From: Burkholderia ubonensis subsp. mesacidophila
GTDB taxonomy: Bacteria > Pseudomonadota > Gammaproteobacteria > Burkholderiales > Burkholderiaceae
Length of the DNA: 64,000 nt
Assembly (NCBI RefSeq): GCF_002097715.1
Contig: NZ_CP020737.1
Coordinates: 3,472,001-3,536,000, forward strand
Reading direction: 5' to 3'
Numbering within the stretch: position 1 is the stretch's first letter; every line of letters begins with the position of its first letter. Below, piece by piece: positions 8,985-17,221 of the stretch. The notes under the pieces were generated by a model that was not told the origin of the DNA, ran no database searches, and saw only the letters and a list, made by a program, of their open reading frames with translations. The translations under genes and the position numbers were made by a program.

Positions 8985-9185
8985 ATGGAATTCGAAGTTC
9001 AGGACATGACCTGCGGCGGCTGCGCGAACGCGATCACCCGCGCGGTGACCGCGGCCGATCCCGCCGCCACGCTCGACATCGACGTCGCCGCGAAGCGCGT
9101 GTCGGTCCAGTCGACCCAATCCGCCGAGCGCGTGCAGTCGATCATCGAAGCCGCGGGCTTTCATCCCGCGCTGCGCGCCGCGTAA
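8985..9185 (+). CDS. Heavy-metal-associated (CopZ-like) copper chaperone
   Basis: 66 aa. A single HMA domain with the metal-binding MTCGGCANAI (CxxC) near the N-terminus, the expected beta-alpha-beta-beta-alpha-beta size, and a terminal AAGFHPAL. It would bind Cu(I) in the cytosol and hand it to an exporter such as CopA. The ATG at 8985 has GGAGA seven bases upstream; the longer in-frame reading from 8880 includes the promoter and is not used. No P-type ATPase gene lies beside it, so its partner must be elsewhere. The CueR-type promoter upstream supports copper induction. Confidence 0.88.
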   Translation: MEFEVQDMTCGGCANAITRAVTAADPAATLDIDVAAKRVSVQSTQSAERVQSIIEAAGFHPALRAA

Positions 9186-9193
9186 CGCGCACC

Positions 9194-9221
9194 GCCGGCT
9201 CCCGTACCACAGGGAGCCGGC
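9194..9221. terminator. Bidirectional hairpin between copper chaperone and puuC
   Basis: A perfect 10-bp stem (GCCGGCTCCC / GGGAGCCGGC) with an 8-nt loop lies in the 51-bp gap between the two convergent stop codons. Confidence 0.65.
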
Positions 9222-9236
9222 AGCGCGCGGCCGGCG

Positions 9237-10727
9237 TCACCGCAGCCGCACGAGCGTCGACTTCAGCTCCGTGTACTTCTCGAGCGCATGCAGCGACTTG
9301 TCGCGGCCATTGCCCGACTGCCTGTAGCCGCCGAACGGGAAGTTCATGTCGCCGCCCTCGTCGTAGCAGTTCACCCACACGGTGCCCGCGCGCAGGCGTC
9401 GCGACACCTCGTGCGCGGTCGTCAGGTTCGACGTCCACAGCGCCGCGGCCAGCCCGTACTCGGAATCGTTGGCGATGCGCACGGCTTCGTCCACGTCGTC
9501 GAACGCGATCACCGACAGCACCGGCCCGAAGATCTCCTCACGCGCGATCCTCGCATCGGGCTTCACCTCGAACACCGTCGGCTCGACGTAGAAGCCGCCC
9601 GTCTCCTGCTTCACGCGCGCCCCGCCCGTCACCAGCCGGCCTTCCTGGCGCCCCGCGTCGATATAGCCGAGCACGCGCTCGAGCTGGATGCCGTCGACGA
9701 TCGCGCCCATCGACACCGCCGGATCGAGCGGATTGCCGGGCACATACGCGCGCGCGGCCGCGACGAGCTTCTCGATGAACACGTCCTTGATGTCGCGATG
9801 CACGAGCAGGCGCGAGCCCGCGGTGCACATTTCGCCCATGTTGTAGAAGATCGCGCCGGCCGCGGCCTGCGCCGCGCGATCGAGATCCGGGCAGTCCGGC
9901 AGCACGATGTTCGGCGACTTGCCGCCGAGCTCGAGCCACACGCGCTTCAGGTTCGATTGCGCCGCGTACTGCATGATCAGCTTGCCGACCGCGGTCGAAC
10001 CGGTGAATGCAATGCAGTCGACGCCGGGATGCAGCGCGAGCAGCTTGCCCGGCTCGCCCGCGCCCGGCACGACGTTGAACACGCCCGCCGGAATGCCGGC
10101 CTCGTGCGCGAGCTGCGCGACCTTGATCGCCGTGAGCGGCGACTTCTCCGACGGCTTCAGCACGACGCTGTTGCCGGCGGCGAGCGCGGGACCGAACTTC
10201 CACGCGGCCATCAGGATCGGGAAATTCCACGGCACGACCGCCGCGACGACGCCGACCGGCTCGCGCGTGACGAGCCCGACCAGGTGATGATCGGCCGGCA
10301 CGACTTCGCCGCCGACCTTGTCGATCGCTTCGGCGAACCATTCGACGCAATACGCGGCGCCCGGCACGTCGACCGTCGTCGTGTCGCCGATCGGCTTGCC
10401 GGCATCGAGCGTCTCGAGCAGCGCGAGCTCGTCGAGATGCGCGCGCATCAGCGCGGCCCAGCGCAGCAGCACCGCCTTGCGCGCACGCGGGTTCAGCCCG
10501 GCCCACACCTGCGCGTCGAACGCGCGGCGCGCGGCCGCGACGGCCGCGTTCACGTCCGCCTCGCCGCAATCGGCGACCTGCGCGAGCACGCGGCCGTCGA
10601 TCGGGCTCACGCAGTCGAAAGTCCGGCCGGACTGCGCATCGCGAGACGCGCCGTCGATGAACGCGCGCCCTTCGATCGCGAGCGACGCTGCCTTGTCCTG
10701 CCAATCTTTCAAAGTCAACTTGTTCAT
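9237..10727 (-). CDS. puuC: Gamma-glutamyl-gamma-aminobutyraldehyde dehydrogenase PuuC
   Basis: 496 aa NAD(P)-dependent aldehyde dehydrogenase. VVPWNFPILMA and KPSEKSPLTA form the cofactor pocket; FTGSTAVGK is the Rossmann segment; the general base is E266 in LELGGKSPN and the nucleophile is C301 in GEMCTAGSR. In putrescine catabolism it oxidises the aldehyde made by PuuB, before PuuD removes the glutamyl group. It lies 85 bp downstream of puuR on the same strand and opposite the puuD-puuA-spuC-pot genes. The family is broad, so the substrate rests largely on this context. Confidence 0.9.
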   Translation of the reverse strand: MNKLTLKDWQDKAASLAIEGRAFIDGASRDAQSGRTFDCVSPIDGRVLAQVADCGEADVNAAVAAARRAFDAQVWAGLNPRARKAVLLRWAALMRAHLDELALLETLDAGKPIGDTTTVDVPGAAYCVEWFAEAIDKVGGEVVPADHHLVGLVTREPVGVVAAVVPWNFPILMAAWKFGPALAAGNSVVLKPSEKSPLTAIKVAQLAHEAGIPAGVFNVVPGAGEPGKLLALHPGVDCIAFTGSTAVGKLIMQYAAQSNLKRVWLELGGKSPNIVLPDCPDLDRAAQAAAGAIFYNMGEMCTAGSRLLVHRDIKDVFIEKLVAAARAYVPGNPLDPAVSMGAIVDGIQLERVLGYIDAGRQEGRLVTGGARVKQETGGFYVEPTVFEVKPDARIAREEIFGPVLSVIAFDDVDEAVRIANDSEYGLAAALWTSNLTTAHEVSRRLRAGTVWVNCYDEGGDMNFPFGGYRQSGNGRDKSLHALEKYTELKSTLVRLR

Positions 10728-10812
10728 CAGGATGCCTCAATGGTTGTGGCATTCGCCGCGGGTGGGCGGCAGCGCACGTCGTGCGGCCGGTGGCGAATGC
10801 GATGACGCGCGA

Positions 10813-11382
10813 TCAGAAGGTCGGCGGCGAGTTGGCCGAGACGACCTCGCAGACTTGCTCCGCGCTGGGATTGCGAAAACGGTGCGGCAAACGGCTTTCG
10901 AAGTAGTAGCCGTCTCCGGGATCGAGCAGCCAGGTCGCGCCGTCGACGGTGAGCTCGAGCCGGCCCGACACGACGACGCCGCCCTCGTGCCCGGCATGCG
11001 CGAGCATCTCGGGCCCTGTGTCGGCGTGCGGCTGGTAGACCTCGCGCATGATGCACATGTTGCGGTCCTTCACGCCTGCGCCGACGAGATGAAACGCGAG
11101 CGTGTCGTTGCCGAGGTTCGGCATCGCGTCGCGGCGCGACACCACGGTGCGCGACTCGACGAGCTCGAACGTGAAGAACTCGGCAAGGCTCATCGGAATG
11201 CACTCGAGCAGCTTCTTCAGCGAGCCGACCGACGGGCTCACGCGGCCCTGCTCGATCAGCGAGATCGTGCCGTTGGTCACGCCGGCCCGCTTCGCGAGTT
11301 CGCGCTGCGACAGGCCATGCTTGTTGCGCACGAAACGCAGGCGCTCGGCGACTTCGGTGGACATCGATTCGGTTTCGGACAC
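10813..11382 (-). CDS. puuR: XRE-cupin transcriptional regulator PuuR-like
   Basis: 189 aa from the GTG at 11382, or 183 aa from the ATG at 11364; neither has a strong ribosome-binding site. The N-terminus is a helix-turn-helix of the XRE class (LSQRELAKRAGVTNGTISLIE). The C-terminal half is a cupin barrel (HAGHEGGVVVSGRLELTVDG, LDPGDGYYFESRLPHRF) able to bind a small ligand. PuuR represses putrescine genes in enterics and is released by putrescine; here it lies between puuC and the divergent puuD operon, so the same role is inferred. Candidate operator repeats lie just upstream of it. Confidence 0.88.
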   Translation of the reverse strand: MSETESMSTEVAERLRFVRNKHGLSQRELAKRAGVTNGTISLIEQGRVSPSVGSLKKLLECIPMSLAEFFTFELVESRTVVSRRDAMPNLGNDTLAFHLVGAGVKDRNMCIMREVYQPHADTGPEMLAHAGHEGGVVVSGRLELTVDGATWLLDPGDGYYFESRLPHRFRNPSAEQVCEVVSANSPPTF

Positions 11383-11423
11383 GATAAGTGCGAGGAAAGA
11401 ATGAAACGACGCGTGGAGCGGCC

Positions 11424-11494
11424 GTTGAATATTCTAATCACTTTATGTCGGGTATTGGCGGGGAAAACCCTGAAAGGCGTCCGAAATATTCAAC
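11424..11494. promoter_or_regulatory. Spaced inverted repeat, candidate PuuR operator
   Basis: GTTGAATATT at 11424-11433 and its exact inverse AATATTCAAC at 11485-11494 flank 51 bp just upstream of puuR. The AT-rich 10-mers stand out in GC-rich surroundings. The spacing would allow looping or two separate half-sites; that PuuR binds here is inference. Confidence 0.45.
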
Positions 11495-11573
11495 ACTTTT
11501 CCGCCATTCCATTCACGCATATTTTATTCGCAGTGCTTCGGGAAAGCCCTGATCGAAGACCATAAAAAAACAT

Positions 11574-11601
11574 TTGACGCCGTTTTTGGCTCGTATATGC
11601 T
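11574..11601 (+). promoter_or_regulatory. Sigma-70 promoter candidate for the puuD-puuA-spuC-pot operon
   Basis: TTGACG, a 16-bp spacer and TATGCT, on the plus strand. This is the best promoter match between puuR and puuD, but it lies about 700 bp before the puuD ATG, implying a very long leader unless a second promoter exists nearer. Confidence 0.5.
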
Positions 11602-12305
11602 GGCTCTCAGGTCAGCGTCATTGAACCGTCACGCGCATCGAAACGCGTTATTGCAACGCAAAAAACCGATGCCCGCCGAGGTTCACGGCGCGCGACCCGC
11701 GTCTCGATTATTTAAACGCCTCGCGCGTTCAGGCAATCAGGCGTTCAATACTTTCAACGAACCAGTCGAGTGTAATCGTGAGAGTCCGTGGCCCTCTGGT
11801 GAGGTGGGATCGTGGCGATGTGCGAAGTCTGCGCAGCGCCGCCCCGACCATCACCGATGGCAGTTGCGGCTGGCATAGTCCTCGCCTGCTGCATCTGTCC
11901 ATCTACACCATCCTGTCCCGTCGTTCCGTCCGGCGTCACAACGCCGTCTCCGCACGCGCGTTCGTCGCCATCCATACCGACGAAGTGGCGTCGCTGCTGC
12001 CATAGCGCCTCTTTCCCTTTCACGTCGTCCGTTTCGCCCGCATCCCGTCCGCCGCGTCGCCTGACCGGTGACGGATGGCGCTCGCGCATGCATTGCCGCG
12101 CGCTGCGCCGCACCACGAAACGAACGTCGGCCTGATCGTCGCGCGCAACGCGACCCGTTCCGGATCTCCCGCTGCGCGCCCTTATCGGCAGCCATGCGCC
12201 TCGCGCACGGCTGCGGGGCCGTGTCGCGCCTGCAATCTGCGCTAGCCATGCTGGCCGCGCCGGTCGCCTCGCTTCACGGTTTGCTTAGGTAACCTGATCG
12301 ACGCC
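11602..12305 (+). other. Roughly 700-bp stretch before puuD with no convincing gene
   Basis: Short open frames exist (for example 11778-12005 and 11597-11878), but they have no ribosome-binding site, no recognisable domain, and an Arg/Ser-rich composition typical of random GC-rich frames. The segment also holds an AT-rich GTTCAATACTTTCAAC around 11741-11757. It may be a long 5' leader or contain an unrecognised small RNA; nothing more can be supported. Confidence 0.5.
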
Positions 12306-13097
12306 ATGGAAAGGAAACCCCTCGTCGGCATCACCGCCGACATGACGCAAATCGGTGCGCATCCGTCGCATACGGTCGGCGACAAGTACATCGCCGCCGT
12401 CGTCGACGGCGCGCATGCGCTCGCGATGGTGCTGCCCGCGCTCGGCGAGCGCCAGTCGGTCGATGACATCCTCGATGTGGTCGACGGGCTGCTGTTCACC
12501 GGCAGCTATTCGAACGTCGAGCCGCATCGCTACGGCGGCGAACCGAGCGCGCCCGGCACGAAGCACGACGCCGCGCGCGACGCAACGACGCTGCCGCTGC
12601 TGCCCGCGGCGATCGCGGCCGGCGTGCCCGTGCTCGCCTTGTGCCGCGGCTTCCAGGAGCTGAACGTCGCCTGCGGCGGCACGCTGCATCAGCGCGTGCA
12701 CGAAGTGCCGGGCCTCGCCGACCACCGCGAGGACGACAACGCGCCGCTCGACACGCAATACGGCCCCGCGCACGCGGTGCGCCTGACGCCCGGCGGCGTG
12801 TTGCACGCACTCGCGGACGGTCGCGACGAAGTGCGCGTCAATTCGCTGCACAAGCAGGGCATCGCGCAGCTCGGCGCCGGTCTCGCGATCGAGGCGGTCG
12901 CGCCGGACGGCCTGATCGAGGCCGTGAGCGTCGCCGGCGCCGCCGCGTTCGCGCTCGCCGTGCAATGGCATCCGGAATGGCGGCATGCGCACGACCCGCT
13001 GTCGACCGCGATCTTTCGCGCGTTCGGCGACGCGTGCCGCGCCCGCCGGGACGCCCGTACGAACGCCGGGGCCGGGGCCGCCGCCGCGCTCGCGTGA
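12306..13097 (+). CDS. puuD: Gamma-glutamyl-GABA hydrolase PuuD (SpuA)
   Basis: 263 aa class-I glutamine-amidotransferase-like hydrolase. It releases GABA from gamma-glutamyl-GABA in the last step of the Puu pathway. The nucleophile is C113 in LALCRGFQE, and the other triad members are H222 and E224 in QWHPEW. An N-terminal PLVGITAD and LLFTGSYSNVEPHRYGG match the family. It heads the operon whose order (puuD-puuA-spuC-periplasmic protein-ATPase-two permeases) is that of the Pseudomonas spuABC-transporter operon. The C-terminal 20 residues are Ala-rich and look non-essential. Confidence 0.92.
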   Translation: MERKPLVGITADMTQIGAHPSHTVGDKYIAAVVDGAHALAMVLPALGERQSVDDILDVVDGLLFTGSYSNVEPHRYGGEPSAPGTKHDAARDATTLPLLPAAIAAGVPVLALCRGFQELNVACGGTLHQRVHEVPGLADHREDDNAPLDTQYGPAHAVRLTPGGVLHALADGRDEVRVNSLHKQGIAQLGAGLAIEAVAPDGLIEAVSVAGAAAFALAVQWHPEWRHAHDPLSTAIFRAFGDACRARRDARTNAGAGAAAALA

Positions 13098-13125
13098 GCG
13101 CGCCGACCAACCAACGAGAACAAAC

Positions 13126-14463
13126 ATGCACGACATAGACGAATTCCTGAAGAAACACCGCATCACCGAGATCGAAGCGATCATTCCCGACATGGCCGGC
13201 ATCGCGCGCGGCAAGATCACGCCGCGCAACAAGTTCACGTCCGGCGAATCGATGCGGCTGCCGCAGGCCGTGATGGTGCAGACCGTCACCGGCGAATATC
13301 CGGAAGACGGCTCGCTGACCGGCGTGACCGACCCCGACATGGTGTGCGTGCCCGACACGTCGACGATCCGCCTGATCCCGTGGGCGGTCGACCCGACCGC
13401 GCAGGTGATCCACGACTGCGTGCACTTCGACGGCTCGCCGGTCGAGATCTCGCCGCGCTACGTGCTGCGCCGCGTGCTCGACCTGTACAAGGCGAAGGGC
13501 TGGAAGCCGGTGGTCGCGCCCGAGCTCGAGTTCTACCTGGTCGACATGAACAAGGACCCGGACCTGCCGCTGCGCCCGCCCGTCGGCCGCACGGGCCGCC
13601 CCGAAACGGGCCGCCAGTCGTATTCGATCGAGGCGGTCAACGAGTTCGATCCGCTGTTCGAGGACATCTACGAGTACTGCGAATTGCAGGATCTCGACAT
13701 CGACACGCTGATCCACGAGGTCGGCGCCGCGCAGATGGAGATCAACTTCATGCACGGCGACGCGCTGTCGCTCGCGGACCAGGTGTTCCTGTTCAAGCGC
13801 ACGGTGCGCGAGGCCGCGCTGCGTCACAACATGTACGCGACGTTCATGGCCAAGCCGATGGAAGACGAACCGGGTTCGGCGATGCACGTGCACCAGAGCA
13901 TCGTCGACGAGGAAACGGGCCAGAACCTGTTCACGTCGCAGGAGACGGGCGGCGCGACGTCAATGTTCTACAACTTCCTCGCCGGCCTGCAGAAGTACAC
14001 GCCGGCGCTGATGCCGATCTTCGCGCCGTACATCAACTCGTACCGCCGGCTGTCGCGCTTCATGGCCGCGCCGATCAACGTGCAGTGGGGCTACGACAAC
14101 CGCACGGTCGGCTTCCGCATCCCGCACTCGGGCCCGGCCGCGCGCCGCATCGAGAACCGCATCCCGGGCGTCGACTGCAACCCGTACCTCGCGCTCGCCG
14201 CGACGCTCGCGGCCGGCTATCTCGGGATGACGCAGCGCCTCGAGCCGACCGAGCCGCTCGTCAGCGACGGCTACGACCTGCCGTACCAGCTGCCGCGCAA
14301 CCTCGAGGAAGGGCTGACGCTGATGGCCGCCTGCGAGCCGCTCGGCGAAATCCTCGGCCACAAGTTCCTGAAGGCGTATTTCGCACTGAAGGAAACCGAA
14401 TACGAAGCGTTCTTCCGCGTGATCAGCTCGTGGGAACGCCGCCATCTGCTGCTGCACGTGTAA
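13126..14463 (+). CDS. puuA: Gamma-glutamylputrescine synthetase PuuA (SpuB)
   Basis: 445 aa, glutamine-synthetase fold. It ligates glutamate to putrescine using ATP, the committing step of the gamma-glutamylation route. Visible blocks are VVAPELEFYLVD, VGAAQMEINF, the NMYATFMAKPMEDEPGSAMHVHQS segment with its metal and ATP ligands, and RIENRIPGVDCNPYLA. The ATG at 13126 follows a GAGAA ribosome-binding site; the frame is open further upstream only through puuD. It is 28 bp from puuD and 28 bp from the aminotransferase. Related GS-like enzymes act on other polyamines, so the exact amine is not proved. Confidence 0.92.
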   Translation: MHDIDEFLKKHRITEIEAIIPDMAGIARGKITPRNKFTSGESMRLPQAVMVQTVTGEYPEDGSLTGVTDPDMVCVPDTSTIRLIPWAVDPTAQVIHDCVHFDGSPVEISPRYVLRRVLDLYKAKGWKPVVAPELEFYLVDMNKDPDLPLRPPVGRTGRPETGRQSYSIEAVNEFDPLFEDIYEYCELQDLDIDTLIHEVGAAQMEINFMHGDALSLADQVFLFKRTVREAALRHNMYATFMAKPMEDEPGSAMHVHQSIVDEETGQNLFTSQETGGATSMFYNFLAGLQKYTPALMPIFAPYINSYRRLSRFMAAPINVQWGYDNRTVGFRIPHSGPAARRIENRIPGVDCNPYLALAATLAAGYLGMTQRLEPTEPLVSDGYDLPYQLPRNLEEGLTLMAACEPLGEILGHKFLKAYFALKETEYEAFFRVISSWERRHLLLHV

Positions 14464-14491
14464 GCGTGCGCAACCGCCATACGGAGGAAAC

Positions 14492-15919
14492 ATGACATAC
14501 CGCAACGAATCGGCCTGGATCCAGCCCGCCGCGCCGGCGGCCCGCACCGCGCAGGCCCGCACCACCGCCGAATACCGCGCGCTCGACGCCGCGCATCACA
14601 TCCACCCGTTCTCCGACATGGGCGCGCTCAACCGCACGGGAAGCCGCGTGATCGTGAAGGCGGACGGCGTCTATCTGTGGGATTCGGACGGCAACAAGAT
14701 CATCGACGGGATGGCCGGCCTGTGGTGCGTGAACGTCGGCTACGGCCGCAAGGAACTCGCCGACGCCGCGTACCGCCAGCTGCAGGAACTGCCGTTCTAC
14801 AACACGTTCTTCAAGACCACGCATCCGCCGGTGATCGAACTCTCGGCGATGCTCGCGGAAGTCACGCCGCCGGGCTTCAACCACTTCTTCTACTGCAACA
14901 GCGGCTCGGAAGGCAACGACACCGTGCTGCGCGTCGTGCACCAGTACTGGCGCGTGCAGGGCCAGCCGCGGAAGAAATACGTGATCTCGCGCAAGAACGG
15001 CTATCACGGTTCGACCATCGCCGGCGGCACGCTCGGCGGGATGGGCTACATGCACGAGCAGATGCCGTCGAAGGTCGAGCACATCGTGCACATCGACCAG
15101 CCGTACTTCTTCGGCGAAGCGCAAGCCGGCGAAACGCCCGAGGCGTTCGGCCTCGCGCGCGCGCAGCAGCTCGAAGCGAAGATCCTCGAACTCGGCGCGG
15201 AGAACGTCGCCGCATTCATCGGCGAGCCGTTCCAGGGCGCGGGCGGCGTGATCTTCCCGCCGTCGACGTACTGGCCGGAGATCCAGCGGATCTGCCGCAA
15301 GTACGACATCCTGCTCGTCGCCGACGAGGTGATCGGCGGCTTCGGGCGCACCGGCGAATGGTTCGCGCACCAGCACTTCGGCTTCGAGCCGGACCTGATC
15401 ACGCTGGCGAAGGGGCTGACGAGCGGCTACGTGCCGATGGGCGCGGTGGGCATCCACGAGCGCGTCGCGCGGCCGATCATCGACAACGGCGAATTCAACC
15501 ACGGCCTCACCTACTCGGGCCACCCGGTCGCGGCGGCGGTCGCGGTCGCGAACCTGAAGCTGCTGCGCGACGAAGGCATCGTCGCGCGCGTGAAGACCGA
15601 CACGGGCCCGTACTTCCAGGCGCTGATGCGCGAGACCTTCGCGCGCCATCCGATCGTCGGCGAGGTGCACGGCGCGGGCCTCGTCGCGAGCCTGCAGCTC
15701 GCGCAAGCGCCGGCCGAGCGCCGCCGCTTCGCGAACGGCGGCGACGTCGGCACGATGTGCCGCGACTTCTGCTTCAACGGCAACCTGATCATGCGCGCGA
15801 CCGGCGACCGGATGCTGCTGTCGCCGCCGCTCGTGATCTCGCGTCAGGAAATCGACGAACTCGTGTCGAAGGCGAAGAAGGCCGTCGATGCGACCGCCCA
15901 GCAACTGGGTATTTCGTAA
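14492..15919 (+). CDS. spuC: Putrescine-pyruvate aminotransferase SpuC-like
   Basis: 475 aa class-III PLP aminotransferase. D278 in ADEVIGGFGRTG binds the pyridine nitrogen and K307 in TLAKGLTSG forms the Schiff base; YCNSGSEGNDT contacts phosphate. SpuC transfers an amino group from putrescine (or cadaverine/spermidine derivatives) to pyruvate, a route parallel to gamma-glutamylation. Its place directly after puuA and before the polyamine transporter matches Pseudomonas spuABC. Having both routes in one operon gives two exits for putrescine nitrogen. Confidence 0.9.
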   Translation: MTYRNESAWIQPAAPAARTAQARTTAEYRALDAAHHIHPFSDMGALNRTGSRVIVKADGVYLWDSDGNKIIDGMAGLWCVNVGYGRKELADAAYRQLQELPFYNTFFKTTHPPVIELSAMLAEVTPPGFNHFFYCNSGSEGNDTVLRVVHQYWRVQGQPRKKYVISRKNGYHGSTIAGGTLGGMGYMHEQMPSKVEHIVHIDQPYFFGEAQAGETPEAFGLARAQQLEAKILELGAENVAAFIGEPFQGAGGVIFPPSTYWPEIQRICRKYDILLVADEVIGGFGRTGEWFAHQHFGFEPDLITLAKGLTSGYVPMGAVGIHERVARPIIDNGEFNHGLTYSGHPVAAAVAVANLKLLRDEGIVARVKTDTGPYFQALMRETFARHPIVGEVHGAGLVASLQLAQAPAERRRFANGGDVGTMCRDFCFNGNLIMRATGDRMLLSPPLVISRQEIDELVSKAKKAVDATAQQLGIS

Positions 15920-15976
15920 CGGCTTTGCATATGGGCCGCGCATGCGCCGCGGCCACCTTACCAGGGGAACTCCACC

Positions 15977-17095
15977 ATGCGTGCTCGCACTCTTCGCCAA
16001 GCCTGTTCCGCCGTCGCCCTCGCCGCCGCGGCCGCGTTCACGTCGGTCGCCAGCCCGCCGGCGCAGGCCGCCGACGAGCTGAACGTCTACAACTGGTCCG
16101 ACTACATCGCGCCCGACACGATCCCGAACTTCCAGAAGCAGACCGGCATCCACGTCAAGTACGACAACTACGACAGCGACGACACGCTGCAGGCGAAGCT
16201 GCTCGCCGGCAGCTCGGGCTACGACATCGTCGTGCCGACGTCGAACTACATGGCCAAGCAGATCCAGGCCGGCGTCTACCAGAAGCTCGACAAGTCGAAG
16301 CTGCCGAACCTCGCGAACCTCGATCCGCTGCTGATGAAGATGATCTCGGACGCCGACCCCGGCAACCAGTACGGCGTGCCGTGGGCGTACGGCACGGACG
16401 GCCTCGGCTACAACGCGCAGGCGGTGAAGAAGGCGCTCGGCGAGAACGCGCCGGTCGACAGCTGGGCGCTGGTGTTCGACCCGGCGAACATGTCGAAGCT
16501 CAAGGGCTGCGGCGTGTCGTTCCTCGACCAGGCCGTCGACGTGTTCGCCGCGACGCTGCAGTACATGGGCAAGAACCCGAACAGCACGAACCCCGCCGAC
16601 TACCAGGCGGCGTTCGAAGTCCTGAAGAAAGTCCGCCCGTACATCACCCAGTTCAACTCGTCCGGCTACATCAACGACCTCGCGAACAACGACATCTGCG
16701 TCGCGCTCGGCTGGTCGGGCGACGTCGGCATCGCGCACCGCCGCTCGGCGGAAGCGAAACGTTCGTACGACATCAAGTTCGCGAACCCGAAGGAAGGCGG
16801 GCTGCTGTGGTTCGACGTGATGGTGATCCCGAAGGACGCGCCGCATCCGGAAGCCGCGCTGAAGTGGATCAACTACGTGTCCGATCCGAAGGTCAACGCG
16901 GCCATCACCAACACGGTGTTCTACCCGACCGCGAACAAGGCCGCGCACCAGTTCGTCACGCCGGCCGTCGCGCAGGACCCGACCGTGTATCCGGCCGAGG
17001 ACGTGCTGAAGAAGATGACGCTGATGAAGCCGATGCCGGCCGACATCCTGCGTCTCGAGAACCGTCTGTGGGCGCAATTGAAGACCGGCCACTGA
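15977..17095 (+). CDS. potF: Putrescine/spermidine-binding periplasmic protein (PotF/SpuD family)
   Basis: 372 aa. A Sec signal peptide ends near ASPPAQA-ADE. The mature protein begins with the family hallmark LNVYNWSDYIAPDTIPNFQ, followed by YDIVVPTSNYMAKQIQAGVYQKLDKS and WAYGTDGLGYN. It captures polyamines in the periplasm for the ATPase/permeases encoded just downstream. P. aeruginosa has two such proteins at this position (SpuD for putrescine, SpuE for spermidine); here there is one, so its range is uncertain. Confidence 0.93.
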   Translation: MRARTLRQACSAVALAAAAAFTSVASPPAQAADELNVYNWSDYIAPDTIPNFQKQTGIHVKYDNYDSDDTLQAKLLAGSSGYDIVVPTSNYMAKQIQAGVYQKLDKSKLPNLANLDPLLMKMISDADPGNQYGVPWAYGTDGLGYNAQAVKKALGENAPVDSWALVFDPANMSKLKGCGVSFLDQAVDVFAATLQYMGKNPNSTNPADYQAAFEVLKKVRPYITQFNSSGYINDLANNDICVALGWSGDVGIAHRRSAEAKRSYDIKFANPKEGGLLWFDVMVIPKDAPHPEAALKWINYVSDPKVNAAITNTVFYPTANKAAHQFVTPAVAQDPTVYPAEDVLKKMTLMKPMPADILRLENRLWAQLKTGH

Positions 17096-17221
17096 TCGCC
17101 TTGCGCGCCGCGGACTGACCGTCCGGGCGCGCGCCCCGCTCCACCCGGCACGAGCCGTTTCCGCGAGTCGCATCCTGCGCCTCGCGCGGGGACGCTCACG
17201 CCTGCAATCCGTGACGAACGA

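Noticed and set aside
11597..12135. Several short open frames upstream of puuD
   Set aside because: No ribosome-binding sites, domains or codon bias beyond that of random GC-rich frames; the region is described as non-coding.
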